Assembly: GCF_000723885.1 (NCBI RefSeq)
Contig: NZ_CCDG010000005.1
Location: 1-64,000 of the forward strand
Direction: 5' to 3'
DNA: 64,000 nt
Origin: Paenibacillus camerounensis
Lineage (GTDB): Bacteria > Bacillota > Bacilli > Paenibacillales > Paenibacillaceae
The notes below the pieces were generated by a model. The model did not search any database and was not told the DNA's origin. It saw only the letters and a list, made by a program, of their open reading frames with translations. The translations under genes were made by a program, and so were the position numbers. Below are positions 1 through 6,678 of the stretch, one piece after another (positions within the stretch are counted from its first letter, which is position 1; every line of letters starts with the position of its first letter).

Positions 1-11
1 AGGGCTTATCC
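1..11 (+). rRNA. 3' end of 23S rRNA (partial)
   Basis: The first bases, AGGGCTTATCC, resemble the usual 3' terminus of Bacillota 23S rRNA (…CGAGGGCTTATCC). They sit about 80 bases ahead of a 5S gene, the normal rrn spacing. The rest of the gene lies outside the window. The exact 3' end is an estimate. Confidence 0.5.
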
Positions 12-88
12 AATCTTTAAGACGCAGATTCGTCTCGGATTCAGTTTTCAGGAATCAAGTTCCTGAAGCATTTACGCTGTAAATGCCC

Positions 89-206
89 GTTTGGTGGCGA
101 TGGCGGAGGGGTTCCACGCGTACCCATCCCGAACACGACCGTTAAGTCCTCCAGCGCCAATGGTACTTGGACCGAAGGGTCCTGGGAGAGTAGGACGCTG
201 CCAAGC
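89..206 (+). rRNA. rrf: 5S ribosomal RNA
   Basis: A 118-base segment begins GTTTGGTGGCGATGGC and ends GCTGCCAAGC, and these ends pair as helix I. It contains the conserved loop CCCATCCCGAACACG and the 3' segment GGGAGAGTAGGACGCTGCC. It follows the 23S end and leads directly into tRNA-Asn, as in Bacillus-type rrn operons. Ends may be off by one or two bases. Confidence 0.95.
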
Positions 207-215
207 GGATAATAT

Positions 216-291
216 TCCCTGATAGCTCAGTTGGTAGAGCACTCGACTGTTAATCGAGTTGTCACAGGTTCGAGTCCTGTTCGGGGAGCCA
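216..291 (+). tRNA. tRNA-Asn (GTT)
   Basis: Cloverleaf with acceptor TCCCTGA/TCGGGGA, D arm AGCTCAGTTGGTAGAGC, anticodon GTT at 249-251, T loop GGTTCGAGTCC and encoded CCA. First tRNA after 5S. Confidence 0.97.
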
Positions 292-292
292 T

Positions 293-369
293 GCTCTCAT
301 AGCTCAGCAGGTAGAGTGCTTCCATGGTAAGGAAGAGGTCACCGGTTCGAATCCGGTTGAGAGCTCCAC
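293..369 (+). tRNA. tRNA-Thr (GGT)
   Basis: Acceptor GCTCTCA/TGAGAGC, anticodon stem CTTCC/GGAAG around the loop ATGGTAA with anticodon GGT at 326-328, T loop GGTTCGAATCC and encoded CCA. One base separates it from tRNA-Asn. Confidence 0.95.
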
Positions 370-380
370 AAATTTTTTAA

Positions 381-455
381 GGCCCGTTGGTCAAGGGGTT
401 AAGACACCTCCCTTTCACGGAGGTAACAGGGGTTCGAATCCCCTACGGGTCACCA
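381..455 (+). tRNA. tRNA-Glu (TTC)
   Basis: Acceptor GGCCCGT/ACGGGTC, anticodon loop CTTTCAC with TTC at 414-416, T loop GGTTCGAATCC and encoded CCA. Confidence 0.97.
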
Positions 456-490
456 CTTATTTTAGCTTTAATGCTTTTGGTTATACATAT

Positions 491-566
491 GGAGGCTTAG
501 CTCAGCTGGGAGAGCATCTGCCTTACAAGCAGAGGGTCGGGGGTTCGATCCCCTCAGCCTCCACCA
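491..566 (+). tRNA. tRNA-Val (TAC)
   Basis: Acceptor GGAGGCT/AGCCTCC, anticodon loop CTTACAA with TAC at 524-526, T loop GGTTCGATCCC and encoded CCA. Confidence 0.97.
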
Positions 567-612
567 TAAATCGTTTTATGTTGAAGCGAACGTGGTAGAT
601 ATGTTACATTAT

Positions 613-686
613 AGGGGATTCGCCAAGTGGTAAGGCAACGGACTCTGACTCCGTCATCATAGGTTCGAATCCTATATCCCCTGCCA
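613..686 (+). tRNA. tRNA-Gln (CTG)
   Basis: Acceptor AGGGGAT/ATCCCCT with discriminator G and encoded CCA; anticodon stem ACGGA/TCCGT closes the loop CTCTGAC, so the anticodon is CTG (645-647), reading CAG. The overall form matches the Bacillus glutamine tRNA. A TTG-anticodon partner for CAA codons must lie elsewhere. Confidence 0.93.
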
Positions 687-691
687 ATTGC

Positions 692-764
692 GAGCCATTA
701 GCTCAGTTGGTAGAGCACCTGACTTTTAATCAGGGTGTCGAAGGTTCGAGTCCTTCATGGCTCA
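692..764 (+). tRNA. tRNA-Lys (TTT)
   Basis: Acceptor GAGCCAT/ATGGCTC, anticodon loop CTTTTAA with TTT at 725-727, T loop GGTTCGAGTCC. CCA is not encoded (the sequence continues ACTTTG), so the tail must be added after transcription. Confidence 0.96.
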
Positions 765-784
765 CTTTGATTATAAAGTTCCTT

Positions 785-868
785 GCGCGTGTGGCGGAAT
801 GGCAGACGCACCAGACTTAGGATCTGGCGTCGTAAGACGTGGGGGTTCAAGTCCCTTCACGCGCACCA
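785..868 (+). tRNA. tRNA-Leu (TAG)
   Basis: Class II tRNA of about 84 bases with acceptor GCGCGTG/CACGCGC, anticodon loop CTTAGGA with TAG at 818-820, a long variable arm, and encoded CCA. Confidence 0.96.
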
Positions 869-876
869 CTTAATAT

Positions 877-951
877 GCGGACGTGGCTCAGCGGTAGAGC
901 ATCGCCTTGCCAAGGCGAGGGTCGCGGGTTCGATTCCCGTCGTCCGCTCCA
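877..951 (+). tRNA. tRNA-Gly (GCC)
   Basis: Acceptor GCGGACG/CGTCCGC, anticodon loop TTGCCAA with GCC at 909-911, T loop GGTTCGATTCC and encoded CCA. Confidence 0.96.
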
Positions 952-959
952 TAATTTTT

Positions 960-1036
960 GCGCCCTTAGCTCAGCTGGATAGAGCGTTTGACTACGAATC
1001 AAAAGGTCGGGAGTTCGAATCTCTCAGGGCGCGCCA
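960..1036 (+). tRNA. tRNA-Arg (ACG)
   Basis: Acceptor GCGCCCT/AGGGCGC, anticodon loop CTACGAA with ACG at 994-996 (A34 is normally edited to inosine), T loop AGTTCGAATCT and encoded CCA. Confidence 0.96.
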
Positions 1037-1041
1037 TATTT

Positions 1042-1115
1042 CGGGATGTAGCTCAGCTTGGTAGAGCACCTGGTTTGGGACCAGGGGGTCGCATGTTCAA
1101 ATCGTGTCATCCCGA
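1042..1115 (+). tRNA. tRNA-Pro (TGG), copy 1
   Basis: Acceptor CGGGATG/CATCCCG, anticodon loop TTTGGGA with TGG at 1076-1078. CCA is not encoded. The same 74 bases recur at 1217-1290. Confidence 0.94.
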
Positions 1116-1126
1116 TTTTCACCTTT

Positions 1127-1200
1127 GCGGGTGTAGTTCAATGGTAGAACTTTAGCCTTCCAAGCTAATAGCGTGGGTTCGATTCCCATCACCCGCTCCA
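1127..1200 (+). tRNA. tRNA-Gly (TCC)
   Basis: Acceptor GCGGGTG/CACCCGC, anticodon loop CTTCCAA with TCC at 1159-1161, T loop GGTTCGATTCC and encoded CCA. It lies between the two identical tRNA-Pro genes. Confidence 0.95.
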
Positions 1201-1216
1201 TAATTGTATATTGTTT

Positions 1217-1290
1217 CGGGATGTAGCTCAGCTTGGTAGAGCACCTGGTTTGGGACCAGGGGGTCGCATGTTCAAATCGTGTCATCCCGA
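1217..1290 (+). tRNA. tRNA-Pro (TGG), copy 2
   Basis: Identical over 74 bases to the tRNA-Pro at 1042-1115, anticodon TGG at 1251-1253, again without encoded CCA. It is the last tRNA before the array terminator. Confidence 0.94.
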
Positions 1291-1312
1291 TATTTCAGCT
1301 TAGCTGACAGAA

Positions 1313-1338
1313 ACTCTTACTCCGGTAAGGGTTTTTTG
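1313..1338 (+). terminator. Terminator of the rRNA-tRNA operon
   Basis: The stem CTCTTAC/GTAAGGG closes a TCCG tetraloop and is followed by TTTTTTG. It lies 23 bases past the last tRNA and is the only strong intrinsic terminator in the array. Confidence 0.8.
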
Positions 1339-1394
1339 TTATATCCAAATGTCCGTCAATTAAGAGGAGATATTAGGATGGAACATATGTTCTT

Positions 1395-1808
1395 CTAGTC
1401 CTCTAAAAAAAAGCGAACCTCAGGCGGAATCCCGATTCGCAAATAATAACTTGTTACAGCTTCGTCCTGATCCGGCAATATACCTGATGAAAGGAGCTTT
1501 ACAGCAAATAAATTAGCCTGGCGTTCTAGCTTGCCCGGGCTGAAAAAGGAGTGCTCCTCCAGAAAAAAACGGTTAATACCTTTGTGAAGACGGTCATGCC
1601 CCAGCTCATGTGCACAAACAAACCGCTGCCACTCTGCAGGAAGCCCGTTATGAATGACGATAAATCTTCTTCTCAGCTTACGGTAATATAATCCCTTTGT
1701 CCCCGTCCCCAGATCCATAAAACGGATATGAATACCCATTGCATCAGCCAGCTCGAACGGGTTGTTAGTCTTATATTTTTTAATCAGATTGTTAATTAAC
1801 TCATCCAT
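1395..1808 (-). CDS. ImmA/IrrE-family metallopeptidase (putative antirepressor)
   Basis: A 137-residue protein with the zinc-protease motif HELGH (residues 67-71) and a downstream ER-A-FA segment, typical of the ImmA/IrrE family. In ICEBs1 and related phages the ImmA protease cleaves the ImmR repressor to induce the element. Here it lies just downstream of an Xre repressor on the same strand, so it is probably the protease that inactivates that repressor and switches on the tail genes to the right. I chose the ATG at 1808, which has a weak GGTG upstream; an in-frame ATG at 1826 has no ribosome binding site. The family call is sound; the cleavage partner is inferred from position. Confidence 0.85.
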   Translation of the reverse strand: MDELINNLIKKYKTNNPFELADAMGIHIRFMDLGTGTKGLYYRKLRRRFIVIHNGLPAEWQRFVCAHELGHDRLHKGINRFFLEEHSFFSPGKLERQANLFAVKLLSSGILPDQDEAVTSYYLRIGIPPEVRFFLED

Positions 1809-1851
1809 ATTGTTCACCCGCAGCATGTAAAAGTAAGTTTATTGTCCCTGA

Positions 1852-2316
1852 CTAGTTATTCGTACCTGAGTGATCCGTGTTATCCGAAGCGGAGCCGGAT
1901 TTCTTCCGTTTGTTCATCTGCTTGGCCTCCCAGAACAGGCCGGTCAGCACATCCTTAATCCGCTGTTTATCCTCTTTGTTCAGCGGAATCCCGTCAAACA
2001 TCAGTTCCCCGTCATCCTCCAGCATTATACGAAAATCCCGCTTATCCTTGCTTGTTGCCCACCCGGGAACCGGGTTCTCATTCCTGCTAGCGCCATGCTC
2101 CCGCAGATAACCGGCCTCAGCCATTAACTGATCATAGGATACTCCTGTTGCATCTGCAATTTTGCGAAGCGTAGCCGGCTTGGGAACACCCCGTAATCCA
2201 TTCTCAATCCTTGAAATTTGTGAACCGCTTATACCGGCTAAGCCAGCCAACTGATTAATGCTTAATCCCTTTGCTTCACGGATTTGCTTTAGATATCCTC
2301 CAAATGTATCAGTCAT
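1852..2316 (-). CDS. Xre-family repressor (ImmR-like)
   Basis: A 154-residue protein with an N-terminal HTH_3 domain (about residues 5-60; GLSINQLAGLAG-ISGSQISRIENG) and a polar C-terminal half ending in a Lys/Ser/Asn-rich tail. It starts 13 bases after AAGGAG. It is transcribed away from the tail genes and followed by the ImmA-like protease, the usual ImmR-ImmA layout. Two near-palindromic TTGCC-type sites lie in its promoter region and are likely operators for autorepression. It is probably the master repressor of the tail island. Its exact targets cannot be read from sequence. Confidence 0.85.
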   Translation of the reverse strand: MTDTFGGYLKQIREAKGLSINQLAGLAGISGSQISRIENGLRGVPKPATLRKIADATGVSYDQLMAEAGYLREHGASRNENPVPGWATSKDKRDFRIMLEDDGELMFDGIPLNKEDKQRIKDVLTGLFWEAKQMNKRKKSGSASDNTDHSGTNN

Positions 2317-2361
2317 CGTACATCACTCCTTATCCCCTAAATACATAAGCTTGTTGCTAAT

Positions 2362-2390
2362 AATATAAACCATTATTGCCAAAAGGTAAA
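2362..2390 (-). promoter_or_regulatory. Predicted sigma-A promoter of the repressor gene
   Basis: Read on the minus strand: -35 TTTACC (2385-2390), a 17-base spacer, -10 TATATT (2362-2367), about 45 bases ahead of the repressor start. One putative operator overlaps the -35 and spacer. Confidence 0.5.
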
Positions 2391-2421
2391 CAACATAGTC
2401 TAATACATTGCCAAAAAGCAA
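2376..2421. promoter_or_regulatory. Paired repressor operator candidates
   Basis: Two related near-palindromes, TTGCCAAAAGGTAA (2376-2389) and TTGCCAAAAAGCAA (2408-2421), start 32 bases apart, about three helical turns. The first overlaps the repressor promoter. Their form (inverted TTGC/TTAC half-sites around an A-rich centre) fits a dimeric Xre protein. No equivalent site was seen at the tail operon promoter region. Function is inferred. Confidence 0.45.
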
Positions 2422-2473
2422 GGGAGAGGGAGCATGACTCCTGTTATTACCTTAAAATGAACGAATACGGAAT

Positions 2474-2502
2474 TTTACGTTGGAATCTGAAGATGGTATA
2501 TT
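2474..2502 (+). promoter_or_regulatory. Predicted promoter of the ArpU-type regulator
   Basis: -35 TTTACG (2474-2479), 17-base spacer, -10 TATATT (2497-2502), about 110 bases upstream of the ATG at 2611. A direct repeat of AATACGAACA follows just downstream (about 2510-2532) and could be a binding site. Confidence 0.4.
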
Positions 2503-2610
2503 ATAGGAAAATACGAACAAAATACGAACAAGAAGAATTTTAGCATACTTTCCGTAAAATTGCAGCCGCTAATTGAAAAATCATTTATCCTCAAAGGAGT
2601 GCATACAACT

Positions 2611-3123
2611 ATGAACCTTTCTACGCTACCTGAATTGAACCGTCGCCGGACACAGATTACTATAGAAGATATGCTGGAGAAGTACCGGATTTTTAGAACA
2701 GTGACTTTTGAAGCAAAGGAAGCAGGAATTACTTATTCATACACCGAGAGATTTCACGGCGCAACGAATAAGATCACTGACCAGACTGCGGCGATTGCCG
2801 CACACAACGTCGATGTGCCAGCCGCCAGAAGAGCCTACTGTGATGCAATGGATAGTGTAGTGGACAGGCTGGCGCCCAGAGAGCAACGGCTGGTACGTGA
2901 GCGTTATATGAGAAGAGACGAGGTTTACGACTACACCATCTATAACCATGTATTTGATCCGCCGGTCAGCAAGGACACCTACGTGAAGATACGGTCCAAA
3001 GCTTTTTATAAAATGGCACTTGCATTAGCAGACCTTGAGCTGCTGTCTTTGGATTCATTGCTGAAATCCGAGGCATCCGTTAACAGTGGTCCGGCGGAGA
3101 ATGCAGAACTGACCTTCAGGTAA
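2611..3123 (+). CDS. ArpU-family phage late-gene transcriptional regulator
   Basis: A 170-residue protein of the ArpU family, sigma-region-4-like regulators that switch on late genes in Gram-positive phages and PBSX-like elements. The C-terminal part (PREQRLVRERYM… then VSKDTYVKIRSKAFYKMALAL) has the look of an HTH recognition segment. The start is the ATG at 2611, preceded by AAAGGAG; upstream in-frame ATGs lack such a site. It lies between the repressor pair and the tail genes, so it probably activates the tail operon. A terminator follows immediately. Confidence 0.8.
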   Translation: MNLSTLPELNRRRTQITIEDMLEKYRIFRTVTFEAKEAGITYSYTERFHGATNKITDQTAAIAAHNVDVPAARRAYCDAMDSVVDRLAPREQRLVRERYMRRDEVYDYTIYNHVFDPPVSKDTYVKIRSKAFYKMALALADLELLSLDSLLKSEASVNSGPAENAELTFR

Positions 3124-3143
3124 GTACAGCAAATGTGTAAATT

Positions 3144-3173
3144 GCATCGTCTCCAGAGACGGTGCTTTTTTTT
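3144..3173 (+). terminator. Terminator after the ArpU-type gene
   Basis: Stem GCATCGTCT/AGACGGTGC around CCAG, followed by eight T. It separates the regulator transcript from the tail operon. Confidence 0.85.
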
Positions 3174-3467
3174 GTATGAAGACATAAAGGTAGCTGAAGA
3201 TATCCATACCTATAGATGCTTAAAACGGAGAAATTTGCTGCCTGCTTTTAACCTCCCTGAAACCTCCCGGTGGCAGCTCAAAGCTATCCTTAAATCAGGC
3301 GGAATACCGGCTTCATGCGGAAATAAAGGGAGTATGATTATAACATGGCAAATGAAGCAAAAAGACACCGCAGGAGCATGAATGCTCCACTATAAACCTT
3401 ACCGGTTAGCGGTTTAAGGGACAATGAAGCGGTGAAAGCTCTTTTGATCAGAGGCCATATTTTGCAG
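3174..3467 (+). other. Gene-free leader ahead of the tail operon
   Basis: About 290 bases between the ArpU terminator and a second terminator-like hairpin. I see no convincing gene: the longest ORF reads straight through the first terminator, and a 16-codon ORF at about 3344 has only a weak start. The late promoter recognised by the ArpU-type regulator should lie here, but I cannot point to a consensus. Confidence 0.4.
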
Positions 3468-3502
3468 CGGATATTATCCATTACCGGATAATATCCGTTT
3501 TT
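3468..3502 (+). terminator. Terminator-like hairpin in the tail operon leader
   Basis: Perfect 12-bp stem CGGATATTATCC/GGATAATATCCG with a six-base loop and five T, 60 bases before the first tail gene and oriented to stop leader transcription. It may be an attenuator needing antitermination, or just the end of a leader transcript with the promoter downstream. Confidence 0.7.
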
Positions 3503-3562
3503 AATTCCGCAGACAGAAGGAGTGAGCGTACCGGCAATGCTTAACAGAAGAGGGTGACAAAG

Positions 3563-3988
3563 ATGAAAATGGTACAACGGCTGCGGGAGCATATTACGGC
3601 TGCACTGAATACAGCTTATCCCGGGCTGCCTGTGCATGTTGCCGGGGAAAAACCTCAGGCAGCCTACTTTAGGCTGGAGCTGATCTCGGCTGTCTATGAC
3701 CGGCAGCGGGAGGGCAGGTACATGGCAGTCTACAAGATGGGTATCCGCTATGAGCAGGGAGGTCAGCTGGATTCAGAGGAACTGGCTGACGGTCTCTGTG
3801 AGGCGCTGGCTGTTCAGAGTCATGATGAACCTGCTTTCCGTGTAATGAGACAAGCCTGGGAAGCCGGGAAAGACGGCAGCGGGCCCGTGTTCACGGTTGA
3901 CTACATGCTCTATTTACAGAAGCAGGAGCAGGGACAGACGGATACCGTGTTTATGGGGCAGCTATCGGAAGGAGCATATGTGAAATGA
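3563..3988 (+). CDS. Phage tail terminator/completion protein
   Basis: A 141-residue protein resembling the tail terminator family found immediately upstream of YqzN/YkzM and the sheath in PBSX/skin-type elements (DUF6838-like; 'hypothetical' in many genomes). Such proteins cap the growing tail at its head-proximal end. The order tail terminator, small YqzN-like protein, sheath, tube is conserved and supports the call. The start is ATG 3563, nine bases after AGAGG; a GTG at 3554 is in frame but overlaps that site. It overlaps the next gene by four bases (ATGA), suggesting translational coupling. Confidence 0.7.
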   Translation: MKMVQRLREHITAALNTAYPGLPVHVAGEKPQAAYFRLELISAVYDRQREGRYMAVYKMGIRYEQGGQLDSEELADGLCEALAVQSHDEPAFRVMRQAWEAGKDGSGPVFTVDYMLYLQKQEQGQTDTVFMGQLSEGAYVK

Positions 3989-4161
3989 ATTCGAATGAAG
4001 CGGAGCTGAGCAGGTTCGGCAAAAAGCAGATGATGAGCTCGTCCCTATTTTCACCGCAAGAAAAAGATGTGCTTGATGTGGTACTGCAGGATGGAATTGG
4101 ATACTCGCTGGATGAGGCAAAGGAATGTATTAAGCTTTTTTTAACTAAGGAGGTTTTCTAA
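3985..4161 (+). CDS. Small YqzN/YkzM-family tail protein
   Basis: A 58-residue ORF tightly packed between its neighbours: ATG overlaps the end of the tail terminator gene and its TAA shares one base with the sheath ATG. The pattern LSRFGKKQMMSS-LFSPQEKDVL followed by a GIGYSLDEAKECIKLFL helix is like B. subtilis YqzN/YkzM, which sit in the same slot ahead of the sheath gene in skin and PBSX. Its function is unknown in the family. The coupling on both sides argues strongly that it is a real gene. Confidence 0.75.
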   Translation: MNSNEAELSRFGKKQMMSSSLFSPQEKDVLDVVLQDGIGYSLDEAKECIKLFLTKEVF

Positions 4162-5483
4162 TGGCTGGAGGAACATGGACAACACAAAATAAGGTGCGGC
4201 CCGGGGTATACGTAAATGTAGCCACAAGCGGAAGCATTACAGGTAAAATGGGGGACCGCGGCATCACAGCCCTGGCGCTTACACTGCCTTGGGGGCAATC
4301 CGGAGCTATTGTAAAGCTCACCCCGCAGGATGATTTCAGCCGGCTGCTGGGTTATGACCTGGCAGAACCTGTACTGCTCCCGGTAAGGGAAGCACTGAAG
4401 CGTGCAGGAACCCTGCTGCTCTACCGCCTGAATGAAGGGGTCAAGTCAGGAGTGAGCAGTAACGGGCTGCAGGCAACAGCCAAGTTCGGCGGGGAGCGCG
4501 GAAATGATCTTACCGTGGTTGTTGAGAAGAATATTGAAGACAATGCGCTGTTTGATGTGAAAACACTGCTTGGCAAGGCTGAAGTGGATAAGCAGACAGT
4601 GGCTGATGCAGCTGAGCTGAAAGAAAATGAGTATCTGCTGTTTAAGGCCAACGGTCCGGAGACGCTGACCCTCTCAGCCGGAATGCCTTTGACTGGCGGT
4701 GAGAACGGTACAGTAAATGGTGCACAGCACAGTGATTTTCTCGCTGCGCTTGAGGTTCAGGATTTCCAGACCGTCGGGCTGCTGTCACAGGATAACACGC
4801 TAAAAGCACTCTATACCTCTTATGTAAAACGTCTGCGGGATACGGAGGGCAAAAAGGTACAGGCCGTTCTGTCTGACTATCCTGCGGCTGACCATGAAGG
4901 CATTATCAGTGTGGCTAATGGTGTCGTTCTGGCTGATGGTACTGTTATTGATAAAACTACAGCAGTAGCCTGGGTGGCCGGTGCTGTAGCTGGTGCGGCA
5001 GTTAATGAATCGCTGACTTATCAGTCTTACGATGATGCGGCTGATGCCGATGTCCGGCTCAGCCATTCCGGAACGGTAGCGGCGCTGACAGAAGGGCAAC
5101 TGCTCTTTACGTATAGCAGCGGCCGTGCGGTAGTCGAGCAGGACATCAACAGCTTCACTTCTTTTTCACCGGATAAGGGGAAGGTTTTCTCCAAAAACCG
5201 TGTTGTGCGCGTGCTTGATGGGATTGCCGGTGATTTGAAGCGTATTTTCGAACAAAACTTTATTGGCAAGGTTGCCAACAATGAGGATGGCCGGGCATTG
5301 TTCTGGGCCCAGTGTGTCACCTATATGAATGATCTGCAGGCGCTGGGTGCTATCGACAGCTTCAATTCACAGAGCGATATTGTGGTATCTGCAGGTGCTG
5401 ACAGTGACAGCGTTGTTCTGGAGGTTGCTGTGAAGCCGGTGGATTCCGTAGAAAAAGTATATATGAAAGTGAAGGTGGTTTAA
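4161..5483 (+). CDS. Contractile tail sheath protein (XkdK-like)
   Basis: A 440-residue sheath subunit of a myovirus-type tail, which stacks around the tube and contracts to drive it into a target cell. The N-terminus (GTWTTQNKVRPGVYVNV) is typical of the PBSX XkdK family; the C-terminal domain carries the conserved RVLDGIAGDLKRIFEQNFIGK stretch and a YMNDLQALGAI segment used in sheath interlocking. Start ATG follows AAGGAGG and overlaps the preceding stop. It is directly followed by the tube gene, the canonical order. Length is normal for the family. Confidence 0.95.
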   Translation: MAGGTWTTQNKVRPGVYVNVATSGSITGKMGDRGITALALTLPWGQSGAIVKLTPQDDFSRLLGYDLAEPVLLPVREALKRAGTLLLYRLNEGVKSGVSSNGLQATAKFGGERGNDLTVVVEKNIEDNALFDVKTLLGKAEVDKQTVADAAELKENEYLLFKANGPETLTLSAGMPLTGGENGTVNGAQHSDFLAALEVQDFQTVGLLSQDNTLKALYTSYVKRLRDTEGKKVQAVLSDYPAADHEGIISVANGVVLADGTVIDKTTAVAWVAGAVAGAAVNESLTYQSYDDAADADVRLSHSGTVAALTEGQLLFTYSSGRAVVEQDINSFTSFSPDKGKVFSKNRVVRVLDGIAGDLKRIFEQNFIGKVANNEDGRALFWAQCVTYMNDLQALGAIDSFNSQSDIVVSAGADSDSVVLEVAVKPVDSVEKVYMKVKVV

Positions 5484-5484
5484 G

Positions 5485-5955
5485 ATGGCATTTCTAAAAG
5501 CTAGTGATACCCTCTCCGGCCAGGAAGGCCGCGCATATGCCAAGATTGGCTCCCAGGTGGAGGAAATGTTCTACGTGAAGACACTGGAAGCGACAGTGGA
5601 GAAGCAGAAGGCAGAAGTGAAGACGCTGGGCCGCCGCGGGGTGCAGCATAAGGCGACCGGTTGGTCGGGCAGCGGGACTATGACGATTTTTTATATGACC
5701 AGCCGTTTCCGGCAGATGATGCTGGAATATATGAAAACAGGCGTGGACCAGTATTTCGATATTGAAGTCACGAATGAGGACCCCTCGTCCAGTGTGGGGG
5801 CCCAGCGGATTATTCTGAAGGGCGTTAATCTGGACAGCGTAATTATGGCCTCCCTGGATACCGAATCAGATGCACTTGAGGAAGAGGTGAGCTTTACCTT
5901 TGAGGATGTAGAGCTGGCACAATCCTTTAGTCCTCCGGCGGGCTCCAGCCTGTAA
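5485..5955 (+). CDS. Tail tube protein (XkdM-like)
   Basis: A 156-residue inner tail tube subunit of the PBSX XkdM family. Characteristic segments are the N-terminal SGQEGRAYAKIG, VKTLGRRGVQHKATGWSG-GTMTIFY, and a C-terminal EEVSFTFEDVELA. Hexameric rings of this protein form the rigid tube inside the sheath. It begins one base after the sheath stop, so the two are almost certainly cotranscribed and coupled. About 109 bases without a gene follow before the chaperone. Confidence 0.93.
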   Translation: MAFLKASDTLSGQEGRAYAKIGSQVEEMFYVKTLEATVEKQKAEVKTLGRRGVQHKATGWSGSGTMTIFYMTSRFRQMMLEYMKTGVDQYFDIEVTNEDPSSSVGAQRIILKGVNLDSVIMASLDTESDALEEEVSFTFEDVELAQSFSPPAGSSL

Positions 5956-6064
5956 TAGACGGACAGGGACAGATTTTAATCAGGGTGTAAGCATAACAGG
6001 CCCGGGCGCAATAGCAGGCGGCGGGTCTCTGCTTACTCTGCACAAACCATTAGGAGGAACGAAA

Positions 6065-6487
6065 ATGAGCGAATTAAGTATGTTTTTTGCGCAAAATGCG
6101 GCGTGTGACACAACAGATGAGTTTGTCGTGTCCCAGCGTTTTAAGGATAAAGAGGGGACTGCTGTAGCCTGGAAGCTGCGCAGTATGACCGAGGATGAGA
6201 ACCAGGATTGCCGTAAAGCCGCCACCCGTAAGGTGAAGGGGAAAAACGGCGCCTATACCTCTGAAATCGACCCTAACGATTACATGGCCAAGCTCATGAC
6301 CGCAAGCGTCGTGCATCCCGATCTGAAAAATGCCGAGCTGCAGCGCTCCTACGGGGTGATGGGCGCGGAGGCGCTGCTGCGGAAAATGCTGCTTCCGGGT
6401 GAATTCGCTGCGCTCGGTGAACGGGTGCAGGCGCTGAACGGCTTTGGTACGGATATGAACGAGCTGGTGGACGAAGTAAAAAACTGA
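6065..6487 (+). CDS. Tail assembly chaperone (XkdN-like, short form)
   Basis: A 140-residue protein of the phage XkdN-like family, in the slot between tube and tape measure where tail assembly chaperones (lambda gpG equivalents) lie. It binds the tape measure and recruits tube subunits. AGGAGG precedes ATG 6065 by eight bases. Its last sense codons, GTA AAA AAC, contain the in-frame slippery heptamer A AAA AAC directly before TGA, so a fraction of ribosomes should continue in the -1 frame (see the 6065-6666 entry). Confidence 0.88.
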   Translation: MSELSMFFAQNAACDTTDEFVVSQRFKDKEGTAVAWKLRSMTEDENQDCRKAATRKVKGKNGAYTSEIDPNDYMAKLMTASVVHPDLKNAELQRSYGVMGAEALLRKMLLPGEFAALGERVQALNGFGTDMNELVDEVKN

Positions 6488-6666
6488 TTAACGGGGGCGA
6501 TAGTGAGGCTAATCTGGCCTACTACGCCCTCCATGAGCTTCATATTTTGCCGCATGAGCTGATGAAGCTGTCTGCGCGTGAGCGGGCGGCGGTGTATGCG
6601 ATGATTGCTGTGCGGGTGGAGCACGAGAAGAAAGAGCAGGCAAGAAGCAGGGCAAGAAAAAGATAA
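6065..6666 (+). CDS. Tail chaperone long form by -1 frameshift (gpGT-like)
   Basis: After the slippery heptamer A AAA AAC (6478-6484) the -1 frame stays open for 60 codons to TAA at 6664-6666, giving a product of about 200 residues. The extension reads LINGGDSEANLAYYALHEL… and ends in a basic RARKR tail, like the T domain of lambda gpGT that contacts the tape measure. It has no start codon with a ribosome binding site of its own, and it ends 12 bases before the tape-measure gene. Frameshifted chaperone pairs are conserved in many long-tailed phages (established). The shift here is inferred from the sequence. Confidence 0.75.
6478..6484 (+). promoter_or_regulatory. Slippery site for programmed -1 frameshift
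   Basis: AAAAAAC in the phase A AAA AAC relative to the chaperone frame, the classic X XXY YYZ signal, ending one codon before the zero-frame TGA. A stop codon right after the heptamer and a GC-rich stretch downstream (ACGGGGGCG) may favour slippage. I did not fold a stimulatory structure. Confidence 0.75.
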
Positions 6667-6678
6667 GGAGGTGAACGA

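Noticed and set aside
783..1064. 93-codon ORF across the tRNA array
   Set aside because: It overlaps four tRNA genes (Leu, Gly, Arg and Pro); its codons follow the tRNA sequence, not a protein.
1097..1285. 62-codon minus-strand ORF in the tRNA array
   Set aside because: Antisense to tRNA-Gly and tRNA-Pro; no ribosome binding site.
3133..3381. 82-codon ORF after the ArpU-type gene
   Set aside because: Starts inside the ArpU terminator region and reads through a perfect terminator; no family features.
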